Source of the DNA: Lineus longissimus
Lineage: Eukaryota; Nemertea; Pilidiophora; Heteronemertea; Lineidae
Assembly: GCF_910592395.1 (NCBI RefSeq)
Contig: NC_088317.1
Location: forward strand, 12,770,001 to 12,834,000
Direction: 5' to 3'
DNA length: 64,000 bases
Each line of letters opens with the position of its first letter. Positions within the stretch are counted from its first letter, which is position 1. This document shows positions 22,346 to 34,488 of the stretch, piece by piece. The notes beneath the pieces are model-generated. The model searched no databases, was not told the origin of the DNA, and saw nothing but the letters and a program-made list of their open reading frames with translations. The position numbers were made by a program, and so were the translations under genes.

Positions 22346-23194
22346 TTGCTGGTACATGTATTTTGAACGCTGATGGGAATAGTGATGGACGTGAAATAAG
22401 ACGACAAAGTTATATAGATCGGAAGCGGTCACAATAGTCAAATAACAGTAACAACGACAACAACATGCATGTTTGGTTTTTCCAAGGTTTTATCTCTGTC
22501 CATCTTGGTGTTAGTTTTACCTGCAGAATAAAACCTCTTCTTAGTTTCAGCCCAGGTGTTAGGTGTTTAGATAAAACCAGGTGTTGGTGTTAAACTAAAA
22601 CCTCGAATTGGTCTTATCCAGACATAGGTTTTTAGGGGTAGAAATTAAGAAAAAAACTGACACTAACACCCAACACTAAAACCAAAACCAACTTTGAAAT
22701 CACCCAATGTATATGGTAAGATGACAGACTCCAGACTCGCAGAGTCTGTTTGAATTCTCTGGTTTGTTTTGGATTACTTTCATGGAAGGCTTGCATGATG
22801 TTTGGCGAACTTGAAGGCCTATTGTGTGTTTTGGCAAGTGATCTCATCTCGAGTGAATTTGGTACCGTCAAGACCAGCTAGCGTTCATTCCCAGCGGCCG
22901 ACGTGGCTCGCTCCGCTCTTCTGCATATGATATGTGTTACGTTGCTCTAGTGCCGTGGATGGTTCTCAAGGTAGGCATTTGGTTCAGTTTATAAGATGCT
23001 ACATACCGCCGAAATACAACACTATTTTCGAGATTTTATTTGCTCAGATACACTTATATTTCATCAAGATTTTGATTTTCGCCGACTGTGGAAAATGGCG
23101 GGAAAACGCGGACAATGGCGGGAAAAGAATTGCGACTGAAAATTTCATAATGCGACCAGGTTTTCGAGATGCAGTCGCACGGTGCACCTTGGTA

Positions 23195-24503
23195 AATGAA
23201 ATGGCCAGGGCCATTGTGCTCACCTCATGTGGAGGAAAGATGGATAAAGAGCATGGTATTGTGTCATGTAGTGTTAGGTTTGATGTAGGTCCAAGCAATT
23301 ACAATTTCCCCAAAATGGCCAATTTACAGTACATTCGACCTCTGTGACCTTGAAAAGTAGGTCAAATCAAAGAAGACCCGGGTGACACAATAGGGCCGTT
23401 TAGACGACAGGCGAAAAGACCGCATTCGGATCGAATCTGGATGAATCCGGATTAAAACCACCCAAGGCGATGGTACCTTTTTAGTCCGGATGCAACCACA
23501 TTGATCCGGATCTTTTTGCGTTTACACGACGAAAAATTAATCCGGATTCGGGACGCATCCGGATTTTTTCGCGTCGTCTAAACGGCCCTATTGAATGGTT
23601 GTTAGAATTAGATGTACCTATGATATAAAATTGGTGCCAATCGGGCAAGTCATTACTAGGAATAATGGCATTTTGAAGAATTTAGGATTTGGCCCCCTTC
23701 CTGGAGGCCAAACGGCAAATCAGATCGCACCAAACTTCGGTACCTGAGATCACCTGACCAAGGGGTACATGTGTACTTAATTTGTGATCAATAGTCATTG
23801 CAGTTAAGAAACGTGCCATAGTTACGGCCTGACAGCGAATTTACGCCATTTGACCTCTGTGACCTTGACAAGAAGGTCAAATTAAAAACCTGTGTGACAT
23901 ATACTGTATGGTGGTTAGATGTACCCATGATATCAAATTGGTGGCAATCGGGCAAGTAGTTAAGGAATAATCACATTTTTAAGGTTTTTGGATTTTGCCC
24001 CCTGGTGGTCAAGTGGTGAATCATATTGGACCAAACTTCGGTCCCTGAGATCACCTGACTTAGGGGTAAATGTGTACCAAATTTGGTATCAATAGTCATT
24101 GCAGTTTAGAAACGTGCCATCGTTACATCCTAACGGCCAATTTACACCATTTGACCTCTGTGACCTTGAAAAGGACGTCAAATCAAAAACCCGGAGGATA
24201 TATGATGCACCTTTGCTAGAAGTACCTACCATATTTTTTTCAAAATTTCCCAACTACTATTAAGGGAGATATTGCATATTTTCACTTTTAACGTTTGGCC
24301 CCCTGGTGGCCAAACCACGAAACGAATCGGACCGAAACTTGGTCTCCAAGGTGTCATTACATAAGGGTACATGTGTACCAAGTTTCAACTCAATATCTCT
24401 AACAGTTACAAAACGTGCCCTGCTAACGGACGACGGACGACGGACGACGACGACGGACGCCACGGTATGGGATAAGCTCACCTCTGCTAAGAGGTGAGCT
24501 AAA
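23195..24503 (+). repeat. 1.1 kb dispersed repeat, copy 2, carrying a MITE
   Basis: Collinear with 5465-6566 at roughly 95 percent by eye, with the same ends and CGACGG microsatellite. It differs by a 196-bp insertion at 23393-23588. It keeps three DR3-like clusters, two of them exact (23851-23865 and 24152-24166). Confidence 0.85.
23391..23590. mobile_element. MITE, 196 bp, TA target duplication
   Basis: Inserted in repeat copy 2 and absent from copy 1, so the boundaries are defined by comparison. TIRs are GGGCCGTTTAGACGAC and its inverse, flanked by TA (23391-23392 and 23589-23590). Internally it is rich in atccgg palindromes. Tc1/mariner-type TA duplication. Confidence 0.85.
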
Positions 24504-24589
24504 AAGTGAACTTTGATCCCTGCAGCTGGATGCATCGTCACAAACACCACCTCCAAAAGACCAAACGCACCGCTAACACGAATGCGAAT

Positions 24590-24767
24590 CAGTGGAACCT
24601 CTCTATTAATTACACCCTCAGGACTGACAAATGATGTCCTAAAATAGAGAGATGTACTGAATAAAGAGGTCAAATTGAATGGAAACTACCGATTTGGGAC
24701 CAAAACTAGTGTCCTTATTAGAGAGGTTGATCCTGTAGAGAGATGTCTGCTAAGGGAGGTTCTACGG
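24590..24767. mobile_element. MITE with GAACCTC termini, about 178 bp
   Basis: Left end CAGTGGAACCTCTCT and right end, inverted, CCGTAGAACCTCCCT. The interior repeats phrases such as agagag and gtcct. This is a Tigger/pogo-like MITE type. The target duplication is not clear. Confidence 0.55.
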
Positions 24768-25554
24768 TACATGCATGACCACCACCAGTAAATTGGCTCA
24801 ATCAGTTCTCTGGAATTGTACGTTTTGACATGGTGCGCTACTGTTTTTCGTTCGAGTTATTTGGTTCAAACTACATAAAGTAGATGGACCATCGCAACCA
24901 AGTCAGAACACGTTGAAGGACCTTGAAATGCACTGCCACAACCTACACCACCAAAAGCCCAATCAAATTTTACAAAAAAACAATACATTGCCTGATGATC
25001 ACAACCAATAGAGCTGCTTGATTGGTTCAATTGACCTAGGTTGTGACAGACAGTCCTTGACGCAAAGGCCGAAAATCCCCCAATGCGGCAACTTAACGAA
25101 GCATCACAACCCAACTCTCCTTCATCAGTTCACCGTCATGCCAAAATATATGCAGGGGAATTTTTGGGACCATATATAAGTCACGCCTGCATGCATGTTG
25201 GTAAATTAAATAAATATCCTTCAAACCCTGTTTGTAAGGTTATGGCTTTTAAACCTGGTATCCAGGAGACGTTATACCCATGCTTATAAATTTCCATTAC
25301 CTTCACTCCGGTGTAGGGCTCCTGTGAGTCCTGATTTTAGCTTGAACTTTGTACACCATAGAGCGAGCCCTCTTCGGTCCATTCAAACAAAATTTTTTTT
25401 GCAAGCATACTGGAGGGTGCAGTGAAAGTAAATGATGAATAAATATAGTCTCCCTTTTTAACCCGACTATACACGTCAGTCGGCACGGAAGAGTTAACAT
25501 GTTTCAAGAGCATCGTGAGTCAACAGTGGGACAGAGGACGGTCCATGATGCCAC
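24768..25554. other. PAK intron, no gene
   Basis: No supported feature. Confidence 0.45.
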
Positions 25555-25990
25555 CATGGTGTATTGGAGGTCCTGCCATGGATCGAACCCCGGCTTGTAT
25601 TGGAACAATACCACCACTACATACTCCGCCTATACCCAGGAAAGTCGTGTCCCCCTCTGGCTTTGAAGAGCATCATTTTACGTAATGAGCTGAAGGGAAT
25701 TTCCCTCTAGCCTAGGCTTGGAGGAAAGATGCTGCCGTTACATACTCCCCCTGTCAGGGAAGGTTGTTTCCTAACAACCTCATTCTTCTGAGATACAAAG
25801 GGTTAATTTATTATCCAAAGACACATCCGATTTAGTATCTAGATAAATTATTAGTACCCTTTTACCACCTTTGCCCCCAAATGTAACATTGGAAACACAC
25901 AAAGGTCTGGTGGGGATTGAACACGGGGCCTCTGGCATACATGTATAAGACCATCAGTCACTCTATCTACAGAGCTAAAGAGAATTTCTG
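25555..25990 (-). repeat. tRNA-like SINE sequences
   Basis: On the minus strand, GGGGTTCGATCC at about 25570-25582 is B-box-like. A second unit at about 25905-25985 has AGCTCTGTAGATAGAG (A-box-like) followed by CCGTGTTCAATCCCCACC (B-box-like). Both are embedded in related sequence (gaatttc..ctagcctacg). They look like tRNA-derived SINE pieces, not functional tRNAs. Confidence 0.4.
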
Positions 25991-26554
25991 TCTAGCCTAC
26001 GCCAGTAGCAATGATGCCACCATACAAAACCAACAATCCATCTGGGAAATGTAGATAAACTGGCCGACTGAGAAGCTAACAGTAGACCACAATATACATA
26101 AATCTGGATGTGGACACAAAATCCATAGAAGCACGGCAGTGGCCAAGAGAATGGCCCCACTGGGGTCACGCTATTAGTTGGTTTCACCCCCGCTCTATGA
26201 ATGTGCTCCTCATTGACCTAACACTACATGGCTGAGGAGGGAGAGGGCTCGAAGTCAGGGGGATCATGAGCCAGAACATGACCAATTTATGTATTCATTT
26301 TAAAATGACGATACCAATATAAATTGACCTGATGACAAACATTCGGTGAACACACAGTGAAGGTTTGTCGAGTTGAGACACTTCAACAAATTACTATAAA
26401 GACATTTGCTTTCAGGTTCACTAAATTGTGACAAACATCCGCCATAAATCCTAAATCCCCAATTTTCCTGTGATAACAATAACTTTCAATTCTTTTTTGA
26501 TTTTATGTATTTTTCAGAGTATGGCAATTTTTGGAAATGTGTTGAATGACTCAC

Positions 26555-26643
26555 CTTTGGATGGTTTCATTTTTCTTTCCTTCTTTCTATCGTCATCAGG
26601 CTCCTTTGGCAATGGTTTCATTTCAAGGGGGAGATTCGATTCC
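26555..26643 (-). CDS. PAK-like kinase gene, exon 2 (basic linker)
   Basis: This 89-nt exon encodes ESNLPLEMKPLPKEPDDDRK followed by KERKMKPSK. It contains the KPLPxxP motif and the Lys-rich stretch found between the N-terminal PPAPP motif and the CRIB domain in group I PAKs. The acceptor is ttttccag/G and the donor CCAAAG/gtgagt. It takes up the phase 2 left by exon 1 (AG+G) and ends in phase 1, which the CRIB exon at 17 kb completes. The stretch is short and low in complexity, so identity rests on phase, order and strand together with neighbouring exons. Confidence 0.82.
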
Positions 26644-27244
26644 CTGGAAAACAGATTAGTGAATTCGTAATTTCAAAATGTTGGACAAGCATGCTTACCT
26701 TGATAATCAAAATGGTCAATGTGCAGTGTGCTCACTTGTTTATGTTGTTGGGGAATTTGAAATACTTTAAATTGTTGTCAAAAGAAGTGCACTATTACAT
26801 GTACATCCTTAGTAATTTCAGCCAAGGTGGTGACACGCCGGTTTCATGCCTCATAAACTTCACACCTAAATATTCTTGGGCAATTTGGCAAAAATATCAT
26901 TTTGAAAAATACATTTTTAAAGCTATTTTTTGTTCTCGTGCCAAAAGGAAATATCTAACACATCGTTGATTTTCTACGAACAATGTTGGTAAAAGCTATT
27001 TGTTTTCTCCTAAGACGAGTATCTCTGGCACCACAAAGATAGAAAGATGGGAGTGGTATCAAAATGAAGCCTAGACTTACCGGTAAGCTATGAGCATATG
27101 GAAACTCCATATGCCTAAAATGCAACTTGCAACCCATTTCGATGGGACAGGTGACACATTTCTTGAAATCGAATCTTGAGGCCAGCATGTGTGCTTGTCT
27201 GTCTCTTCATGGTACATGTAAGTGGAGTCTGAGAATAAACATAC
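26644..27244. other. PAK intron 1, no gene
   Basis: 601-bp intron between PAK exons 1 and 2. No other feature seen. Confidence 0.8.
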
Positions 27245-27332
27245 CTGGTACTAGTGTGACGCAGTGGCGGTGCGGGGGGTTTATCTGCATCCTGATAGTC
27301 TGACATGATGGCGGTGGTTGCAACGGTCAATT
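27245..27332 (-). CDS. PAK-like kinase gene, exon 1 (start codon)
   Basis: Translation starts at ATG 27306 and reads MSDYQDADKPPAPPLRHTST before the donor ACCAG/gtatgt. The family starts similarly (MS-D...DKPPAPP-R-TS), where PPAPPxR is the docking site for the Nck SH3 domain. Bases 27332-27307 are 5' untranslated and follow a clear acceptor (ttattttgttacag/AAT), so at least one non-coding exon must lie upstream, to the right. I could not identify that exon or a promoter. The four exons give the first 138 residues of the kinase. Confidence 0.9.
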
Positions 27333-29636
27333 CTGTAACAAAATAAAGTTGTTTTTTAAAAGCCAGTCCACTTCAGCCAGGCCTGGGTCTACATGTTCTG
27401 GGCTCACGTCAGGCAGCATTTTAAACCCTTTCTGGTATGAAGCAATAGAGATGAAAATGGCTGCCCTCAGACAGGTCAGAAAATCTGGAAAAATGTCAAC
27501 TCACATTTACAGATCGACAGAACAACAGCTTTTAAAATTTTATGAGATTTTTTACTTTTCAATTTCAATCTTCCACTTCAACCAATTTTTGAGGTCTTGT
27601 CTGCCGGGCAATTCTGAGAAAAATACCCCTTTTGACCCCACACTAAACCCTTTGGGTGCCGGCCGCTTATGTAACCCCTGTGCCAAGGCTAAAAAGGAAA
27701 TTTATTTTTTTAAAGTTTTCATACTAGTATACATGGCAAACACGTTGTAACTAGACCCTATAAACCATACAGGCTCCGCATCACTAATTGACCAATCAGC
27801 GTAGATCGCATAGGAAAGTAGTACTTTAAGAAATCAATGCGTGGTCTCACTGTCCAGTAGGGGTGCTATCTGTGCAATCAGAATGTAGTTTCTCTGATAT
27901 CATGAAATTATTAAAGTTATTTTTGGCAAACATTCAGATGAACTTTGAGCCTCATATGTTCACCGGCGTGGATTTGGGGATCCAATTAACCCGCTGAGTC
28001 GTGAAACGTGTTGGACGCGTGAAATTAAAGACAAAAACGACCCCAAAAACTTCAGACCCCCGAACCCTGAAATTATCACTGTCAATCACAGGTCATGACC
28101 AGTTAAAAATTCTATGGATTTATGGCCTGGGTGAGGTCTTTCTGCCCTGCCAATATTAGGTTCGAGTGAGATATTCGGGAAAAAGTTATAATGCCAGTTG
28201 ATGTCTAAAGGAAAATGGCTTAAAGTCTATTAGAGGTGTGAAGCCTACATATTTGGCCTTTAGTGCAGCTTGATGTAGCAGGCCCTGAAAGTAAAACAGC
28301 ATGATTACAATCACAGTCCAACTCCGACCCCTGACCACACCCTGATCACCCCCAGACCCTCAGGGCTAGAGACACCCCTTCACCCCTCACCCTCTAACCT
28401 GGTATCATGGCTATACAGAAAATCACAGCAGAACCACCCAGGCTACCATTTTTCACTTTTTGAATTTGGCGCCTGTGATCATGAGACACAATAATAAATA
28501 CAGAGTTCCAGTCATCCATGCAAAAAGTCGTCCCAGTGCTGCCATCTGAGAATTTTTACTGTAACTATATTTTAGAATTGCACGTGTGCCATACGGACGT
28601 ACGTGGAACATCCAAATCAATGGAAATCATGATAAACCCTGGCACACTACATATGAAATGTGGACGTACGTCAAATGTCTGTATGGCACATCAATTTCCA
28701 AAAAGTGGACGTACATCTTACGTCTATGGTTAAAGAGAAAAGTAAACATCCCATTCTTGACACTTTCACTGACAAACATGCACGCATACATTGCCTAGGG
28801 GCCTACGCGTTACAAAACCAATCACCGAGTACCATACCCCTGGTCCACACCTCGTACAGACCGGGTGGTTTGGATCCGAACTTAGCTTAGGAAATGTTTC
28901 ATTGCAAAATAGCCAGCATTACCTATCTTAGGGACGAAGTCTGCATTGAATTGAGTGCAGTGCTGCTATCTCGCTTTATCAACCAATTAAAAATTTATAG
29001 AGACTGTGGTGAACGATAGAAATTGGGGAAAATTCAGTATTACAGATACTGTGGAAAGAAACGTCCACAGCGTGTGGACCTTACCGGGTACAGTAGCGAA
29101 AGAGTCTAAAATGCCAAACATGCACACTTGTACATGCACTAAATTCACTTTTGTTCTTTTACAACTACATCGTTCAAGGGTCTACTTGTGCGTAACTGAT
29201 CTGCCAAACTGGAAATATCTGCAAATGGCAAACTACCAGTACAAAGACTTTTCCAACTCTGTGCTGACTATGAAGGCAAAGTTTCATTCTTCTCAAAGTA
29301 TAGGACATTCTGGTGAAAACAGCCCTTTCTGTTTTCATTTTCCTAGTTCAAAAAAATAATTTTTCAAAACCTTTTCCAATGGATGGCTCATGCTGTAGGG
29401 TTTATGCTGTACAGTCACCCCTGGCAAGATTATATTAGCAGTAAACTAGATCTATATGGCGTGATCGAGGCAAATCGCAACATACCTGCCCCCCCCCCCC
29501 AGTGGGCATTAGAGATTGTTTCAGGTATGTCACTCAATTGGTTTTGAAGTTATTGGTTGGAAAACAATGATGCCCACATTTGATTTTACACTAGGCTATC
29601 AGGTTACAGACCTTTCAGGCCTGTCACACAATCCGC
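27333..29636. other. Upstream of PAK exon 1, no gene supported
   Basis: This is probably the intron between a 5' non-coding exon and the start-codon exon. A pair of inverted 20-bp phrases around ggacgtacgt occurs at 28580-28610 and 28660-28690. A 117-codon frame at 29006-29359 shows no recognisable feature. Confidence 0.4.
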
Positions 29637-30880
29637 GACTGTAAGGTAACTGTTTGTTCACAAACAGAGGTCCAGTCCTAATCACATTTGCGTCATTGGC
29701 CCTGGCACGTCATGATTGTAAGTCGCACGTAGGTTGCCCGTAATTTACATTAAACATAGAGAGATTAGCGAGTCACTGGTGCATCACTGATGCGCAACTT
29801 TGCGCATAAATCATACATGCGTTAAGCTTCAATAACGCGAAGCAGGCCGAATGTTGGACTGTACAAATTATGCTGTACAAAGGTCACTGATAGTAATACA
29901 AAGCTTACTTCTTTGGAGGTATTCAGTATTAAACCTTACTCAATTTGAGTGATAATTTTTAAACATGTCTTAAAATCATATTAGAGACAAGACCACTAAT
30001 GAATATTCATAGGTCGGAGGGTCGAGGCCTATCAATTAGACAAGTGCATGTTTTTAACTCTCAAGTACATATTTGGAGAGGTATTGAAAAAATATTTGTT
30101 GTGGCAAGTCTACAGATATAAAGAAATTATTTGATGAAAAAATTAATTTCGAATTTTGCTAATTGGGTAATAGGGGGCGTGTTTTGAGTTTTTTCTGCCA
30201 GTTGGCTGAAAAGAGTGGAAATATCAAAGTCTGTCTAATTTGTCGATTATCAAAACATTTCCGTGGTCAATCACCATTCTATTTTTCACCATTTACTTGC
30301 CCGACTGTCCGGAATAACATAATCTAAATTTCAGATTCACAACACCACGCGTTCTTTGATGCGTCGCGGTCAAACATTGACAATTTAACTGCTAAAAGGC
30401 TTAAAAAATCAATTGTGGTCTTGTCTCATTACCAACAACATTTGGGAATATCTGGTCACATGACACATCATGTGACAAATATTCTCAACTTTGTGTGATT
30501 ATTTAATTATTTGCATAAGTCTAAAGCAGAGAAATGAAAACTGTGTTGAATAATTTTCATTAGGTTACTGAAATCCTCCACATATAGTCCCTATCAATTG
30601 TCATCCCTAAATTCGCGTCATTTGCGCATCATTGGCACGTCATTGCTACCCACTTTAGCACATAGGTCACACATAACTTATGCGAAACTTGAGAGACCTT
30701 ATAAAGCTTGTCACTGGTGCGTCATTGACATGCAACTCCGTGTGCAACCTCGCATGGATGTTGCCCGTCAAAGACGCGAAGCAGGATGGATGTCATTTGG
30801 GACTTGGACTTTAAGTGAGATATTGACTTAGTAGTACAGCATTTGTATTCTGTTTGTAAACAAACCTTAGCCTTACAGTC
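29637..30880. mobile_element. Inverted-repeat element, about 1.24 kb
   Basis: Left end GACTGTAAGG with CTGTTTGTTCACAAACAG; right end CTGTTTGTAAACAAACC and CCTTACAGTC. Inner sequences on the two sides repeat phrases such as gcgtcattgg and gacgcgaagcagg. The centre contains a tggtcacatga..tcatgtgac hairpin with flanking ttctcaacttt. The same hairpin forms the centre of the shorter element at 48738-49184. No target duplication is evident. Confidence 0.5.
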
Positions 30881-31766
30881 GTGAATTGGTCCTCTTAACT
30901 ATAAGGCAGAATGTAGTGGCCGTATTGGATTTCGAGTCGGATCCAAAATCAACACGAAACCTCCCGTAGGCTACACTAGGCCATCACACCACAGAAGTTT
31001 CAGATCAGCCCGTGTAATTATAGGCCATTGAGTGCAACGCAGTGTTTTCTTTCAAGGAGATGGGCTTCCTTCATAGGTCATAAAGACTCATATCCGTTAC
31101 GTGTGAGACTTCTCTAACCGTCCATCGTCATATCCAGGACCATAGTTCAGAGGTGTCGTACCAAGGTAAAATTCCTGATCTTTTTTACTGAAATGGGCAG
31201 TCCATAGCCACAGTTCCACCTATCCAAAATCCCCGGGTTTTTTGACACCTGTGTCTTTGCCGTGTGTAAGAAAACCCGACGAGCCCTTTCACCTATAAAA
31301 TCAGCATAAGATTGTTAGGCGATCCAGCAACAGGAGCCGCTGCAGTTAGTACCTCTCCTGTGTTTTGTAAATGTTGGAGGTTTGTTGACACTTTACGCAT
31401 GGGCCATAGGGACAGCAATTACAGAAATCGAACGCGCCATCTGTCGCCGTGCTAAGGAACTACAGATTGCCGTGTTTCTTGTGCTTCCACCTATTAGAAA
31501 ATCCCGTGTCAAACCCGTTTTTAAATTAGCCCCATCGAGCTCGACGGGGCTAATAGACACCGGGTTTTCACACACTATTTATTAAATAGACCTTAAATAA
31601 TTTAAGCACAGCAATTCAAAGGTGGAAGCGCAAAAAATACGGGGATTTACTAGGTGGAAGCGCAAAGGCTATTAGTTAATTTTGATGACCTAATGGCAGT
31701 GCCAGACTGAATCGAATGCACTGAATGGAACTTACTTTTGGTTCTTTTATTACATTTCTGTTGCAA
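30881..31766. other. No gene supported
   Basis: A 28-base inverted segment, ttagccccatcgagctcgac with ggggctaa, lies at 31528-31555. The frames on both strands here mirror one another and show no domain. Confidence 0.4.
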
Positions 31767-31948
31767 TACGACACTTATGAAGTTGGCCGACGGTACGTTT
31801 TAAAAAATGGGAGACTGCTAAAATGGAGAATCTGCCAACTGGCAAAGCGAGGATGCAAGCATTCCGGATTCTACATTTTAGCCGTCTCCCATTGTCTAAA
31901 ACGTAGGCTTACCGTCGCCACATCAGGGCAAACTTCTTAAGTGTCGTA
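31767..31948. mobile_element. MITE, 178 bp, TA target duplication
   Basis: Element 31769-31946 with TIR CGACACTTATGAAGTT and its near-perfect inverse (AACTTCTTAAGTGTCG). Arms of about 57 bp nearly meet, forming a long hairpin. TA flanks both ends. Confidence 0.8.
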
Positions 31949-33069
31949 TACGACATGCATGCGTTTAGTCAGGAAATATTTTTGTGGGAAAAAGGATAAT
32001 TTCTCAAGTTACTTACAAAGATAAGAGAGATGTTGCAGACTAAAGGGGATCTGAAACAATATCCAAGGACATGGATATGCAAAACCCCTCTTCAGAAGTG
32101 ACCCCCCTTCTCCCCCTTAGCCTCGAGTTGCCTTTTGATTTGCCTTAGCGCCAGCAAGTATTGAAGCAGGCCTATGGCTATGCTATGGCCAGTAAAGAGT
32201 AGAAGCCACAGAAAAGGGACGGGCTGGCCTTGACTAAATAGAAAACAAAATAATTTTCACGGCAGACTTGCTCAGACATTGTCAGACATTCTGAAGAAGT
32301 GATGCGATGACTCAGAACACACGATGAATCACTCTATCCGGCATCCGTATCGACAGTCTACAATGTATACAGATAGATAATGAACAGACACTAGTGTACA
32401 TCATGTACATGCAATTTACACACTGACGTAGGGTGCGCCGTAAGCCGGCAAAAATTCCCTACTTCATATCGAAATTTGACACACATCCATACCGAATCTT
32501 ACCAATATATGGGTACCAAGTGAAAGATATTTCCCATTCAAATAACAGTAGGTGATCAAATTCAGCCTACTGTGCTGCACTGCATAGAAATGATGACATA
32601 ATGATTCACTTTGTAGCAAATCCTGTAAACCAATGGCGACTTACAAAGACATGTAGTCACGTGATTTTATGAGGCGCCGTCCGAGGTGTCCTGAGATCAG
32701 GTTGGTTTTTGACACTAGGGCCAACCCCTAACGTATAGAGATGGGGAGTATATTTTACCACTGGTTAATATGGACCCAAAAGGTCTCCCCAAATGGGAAG
32801 CATGTATGTTTAAGTCAAAACAGTTTACTAATTTCGTGAAAAGAACAAAAGATGTCACTACACTAGGGATGTACGTTTTCTTCCCCTCAAGCAGACGATC
32901 TTTTTGAAATGGGTGAGAAATCGAAATATTTTTTGTAAAGGGGTAGCTCTGACGATTGTTTGCAACCAGTTCCTTCTGTGCACTTACGCGGTGAGCAGGC
33001 CCCGCATGCTATTTATAGCTCAACAGGACGTTGACATCGACTGGTTCCTGTGTGGCTGCACAGTCATGT
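31949..33069. other. No gene supported
   Basis: AT-rich sequence without a recognisable gene. It ends near the probable 3' tail of the LINE. Confidence 0.4.
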
Positions 33070-33273
33070 TAAGGTAAAATTTCGAGGGCAAAAAACTTCC
33101 AAAAAAGCCGCTTTACATTGTTACATCGGCTTACAGAAGGCACTACTTGAAAAGATGTGTTTTGAGCATTTTTTTGAAGATGTTTAGACTGGGTGCCTTC
33201 TGTAAGCCCTCTGGCAATTGGTTCCAGAGCTTGGCGATGAAAACGCTGAACCACCGTTCGCCGTGTGTCCGTG
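33070..33273 (-). pseudogene. L2/CR1-type LINE, 3' end of ORF2
   Basis: Minus strand: THGERWFSVFIAKLWNQLPE then APSLNIFKKMLKTHLFK and a stop at 33143. This is the C-terminal signature of L2/CR1-like ORF2 proteins (FS-x-x-x-x-x-LWN-x-LP ... SL-x-x-FK-x-x-LKTHLF). It continues the LINE body at 34489-35468 and 46769-47460, from which it is separated by inserted elements. Confidence 0.85.
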
Positions 33274-34488
33274 CACCTGGGAGGGTAGTTGTAAAACAAG
33301 AAACACAGAAACGAAACAGAAACACAGAAACGAAACAGAAACACAGAAACGCAGGAACGAAACACAGAAACGAAAAATAAATGGGTTTTCATAAAAGTTG
33401 GAATTGAGGCACAGGCATAGATGGCACCTCGATTGTAGGTATTATTTAAGGAGCTGTAGAGGCATGTTCCTAAAATATGCAATATGACGTCAGTTTATGC
33501 ATATATTTATGAAGTTGTGACATATATAACACGCATACGCAGTGATGTGCTGGCGGGAAAGTTGATAATGGCCGAAATGACAGATGTCATTTTTGACAGA
33601 TCCGATCCATGTAAACACAATACCCCACGTGATATTGTTGATGGAAATGATTACAACCAATCGCGTTGGTCACATTTTCTCATTTAATATGTGTGTTACA
33701 TACGTCACAACCTCATTAATATGCATGAACTGACGTCATAAGGAACATGCCTCTACAGCTCCTTAAATAATGCCTACCTACTTGATACTTTCCATGACCA
33801 AGTCGTTGTTATCGTCGTTAAAGTAAACTCTGAGGATGACTCCATCAGGGGCACGAAGGGAGTGCAAGTGTAACAAAAGCTGGCAATAACAATATGCACT
33901 CGAAAAATGCAAGGCCTTGGAAAAAATGAAAGCAATACCATAAAACCAACTCCATTTCAAAATGTAAACAAACACACGTGGCATTGTTAAAAATAACGCG
34001 AGTACGGCAATGTGACCTCATCTGGATGGCGCGCACGTGCACTATGTTTACATTTTGATGTCAACTTACTTGACCAATCAGAAGCCGGTTGACGCGTTCT
34101 CCCTAACAGCAAGTTTCCGGATTTTGAGGGAGGTTTATACTCATTTGCATAATGTATGAACTTCAGAACCTAGGAGCACCGCTATCGCTATCTTGAGGCA
34201 TTGAGGAGGCTAAATGGGATATTGGAAAATGAGCATTTCTTCTTCCATCCGACAGAGTACCAGTTTTTGTTACACCAGCTTTTGCGGCAACAACCATGGC
34301 GACAGGATGGTGTCTGAGGACCAGAGTTCGCCACAGGAGTGGCGGTTCCTGCGTTTCTGTGTTTCGTTCCTACGTTTCTGTGTTTCTGTTTCGTTTCTGT
34401 GTTTCTGTTTCGTTTCTGTGTTTCTGTTTCGTTTCTGTGTTTCTGTTTCGTTTCTGTGTTTCTTGTTTTACAACTACCCCACCTGGGA
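33274..34488. mobile_element. MULE-like TIR element, 1,197 bp, 9-bp TSD
   Basis: Element 33283-34479. TIRs begin GGGTAGTTGTAAAACAAGAA and run into an 18-bp tandem repeat (AACACAGAAACGAAACAG-like) at both ends. The direct repeat CACCTGGGA flanks both sides (33274-33282 and 34480-34488). The host LINE sequence is interrupted precisely here, which confirms the insertion. No transposase frame. Confidence 0.88.
33436..33776. mobile_element. MITE nested in the 1.2 kb element
   Basis: Inverted ends TAGGTATTATTTAAGGAGCT and counterpart, arms about 50 bp including TGACGTCA in each arm. It lies wholly inside 33283-34479 and so inserted after it. Confidence 0.75.

Larger units (their letters stand above)
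19102..22711. mobile_element. TA-flanked TIR element, 3.6 kb, with nested repeat
   Basis: Ends CAATGGGTGATTTCAAAGT (19104) and its inverse (ending 22709) are flanked by TA on both sides. Both subterminal regions (19104-19560 and about 22490-22709) are made of inverted and direct copies of a motif like GGTGTTAGTTTTAG. The middle, from 19571 (CAAGAGGCCCAAGGGCC) to about 22345 (GCTGAGCTAAAA), is a separate repeat family that also occurs at 36941-39125, apparently nested. No transposase is seen. Confidence 0.6.
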
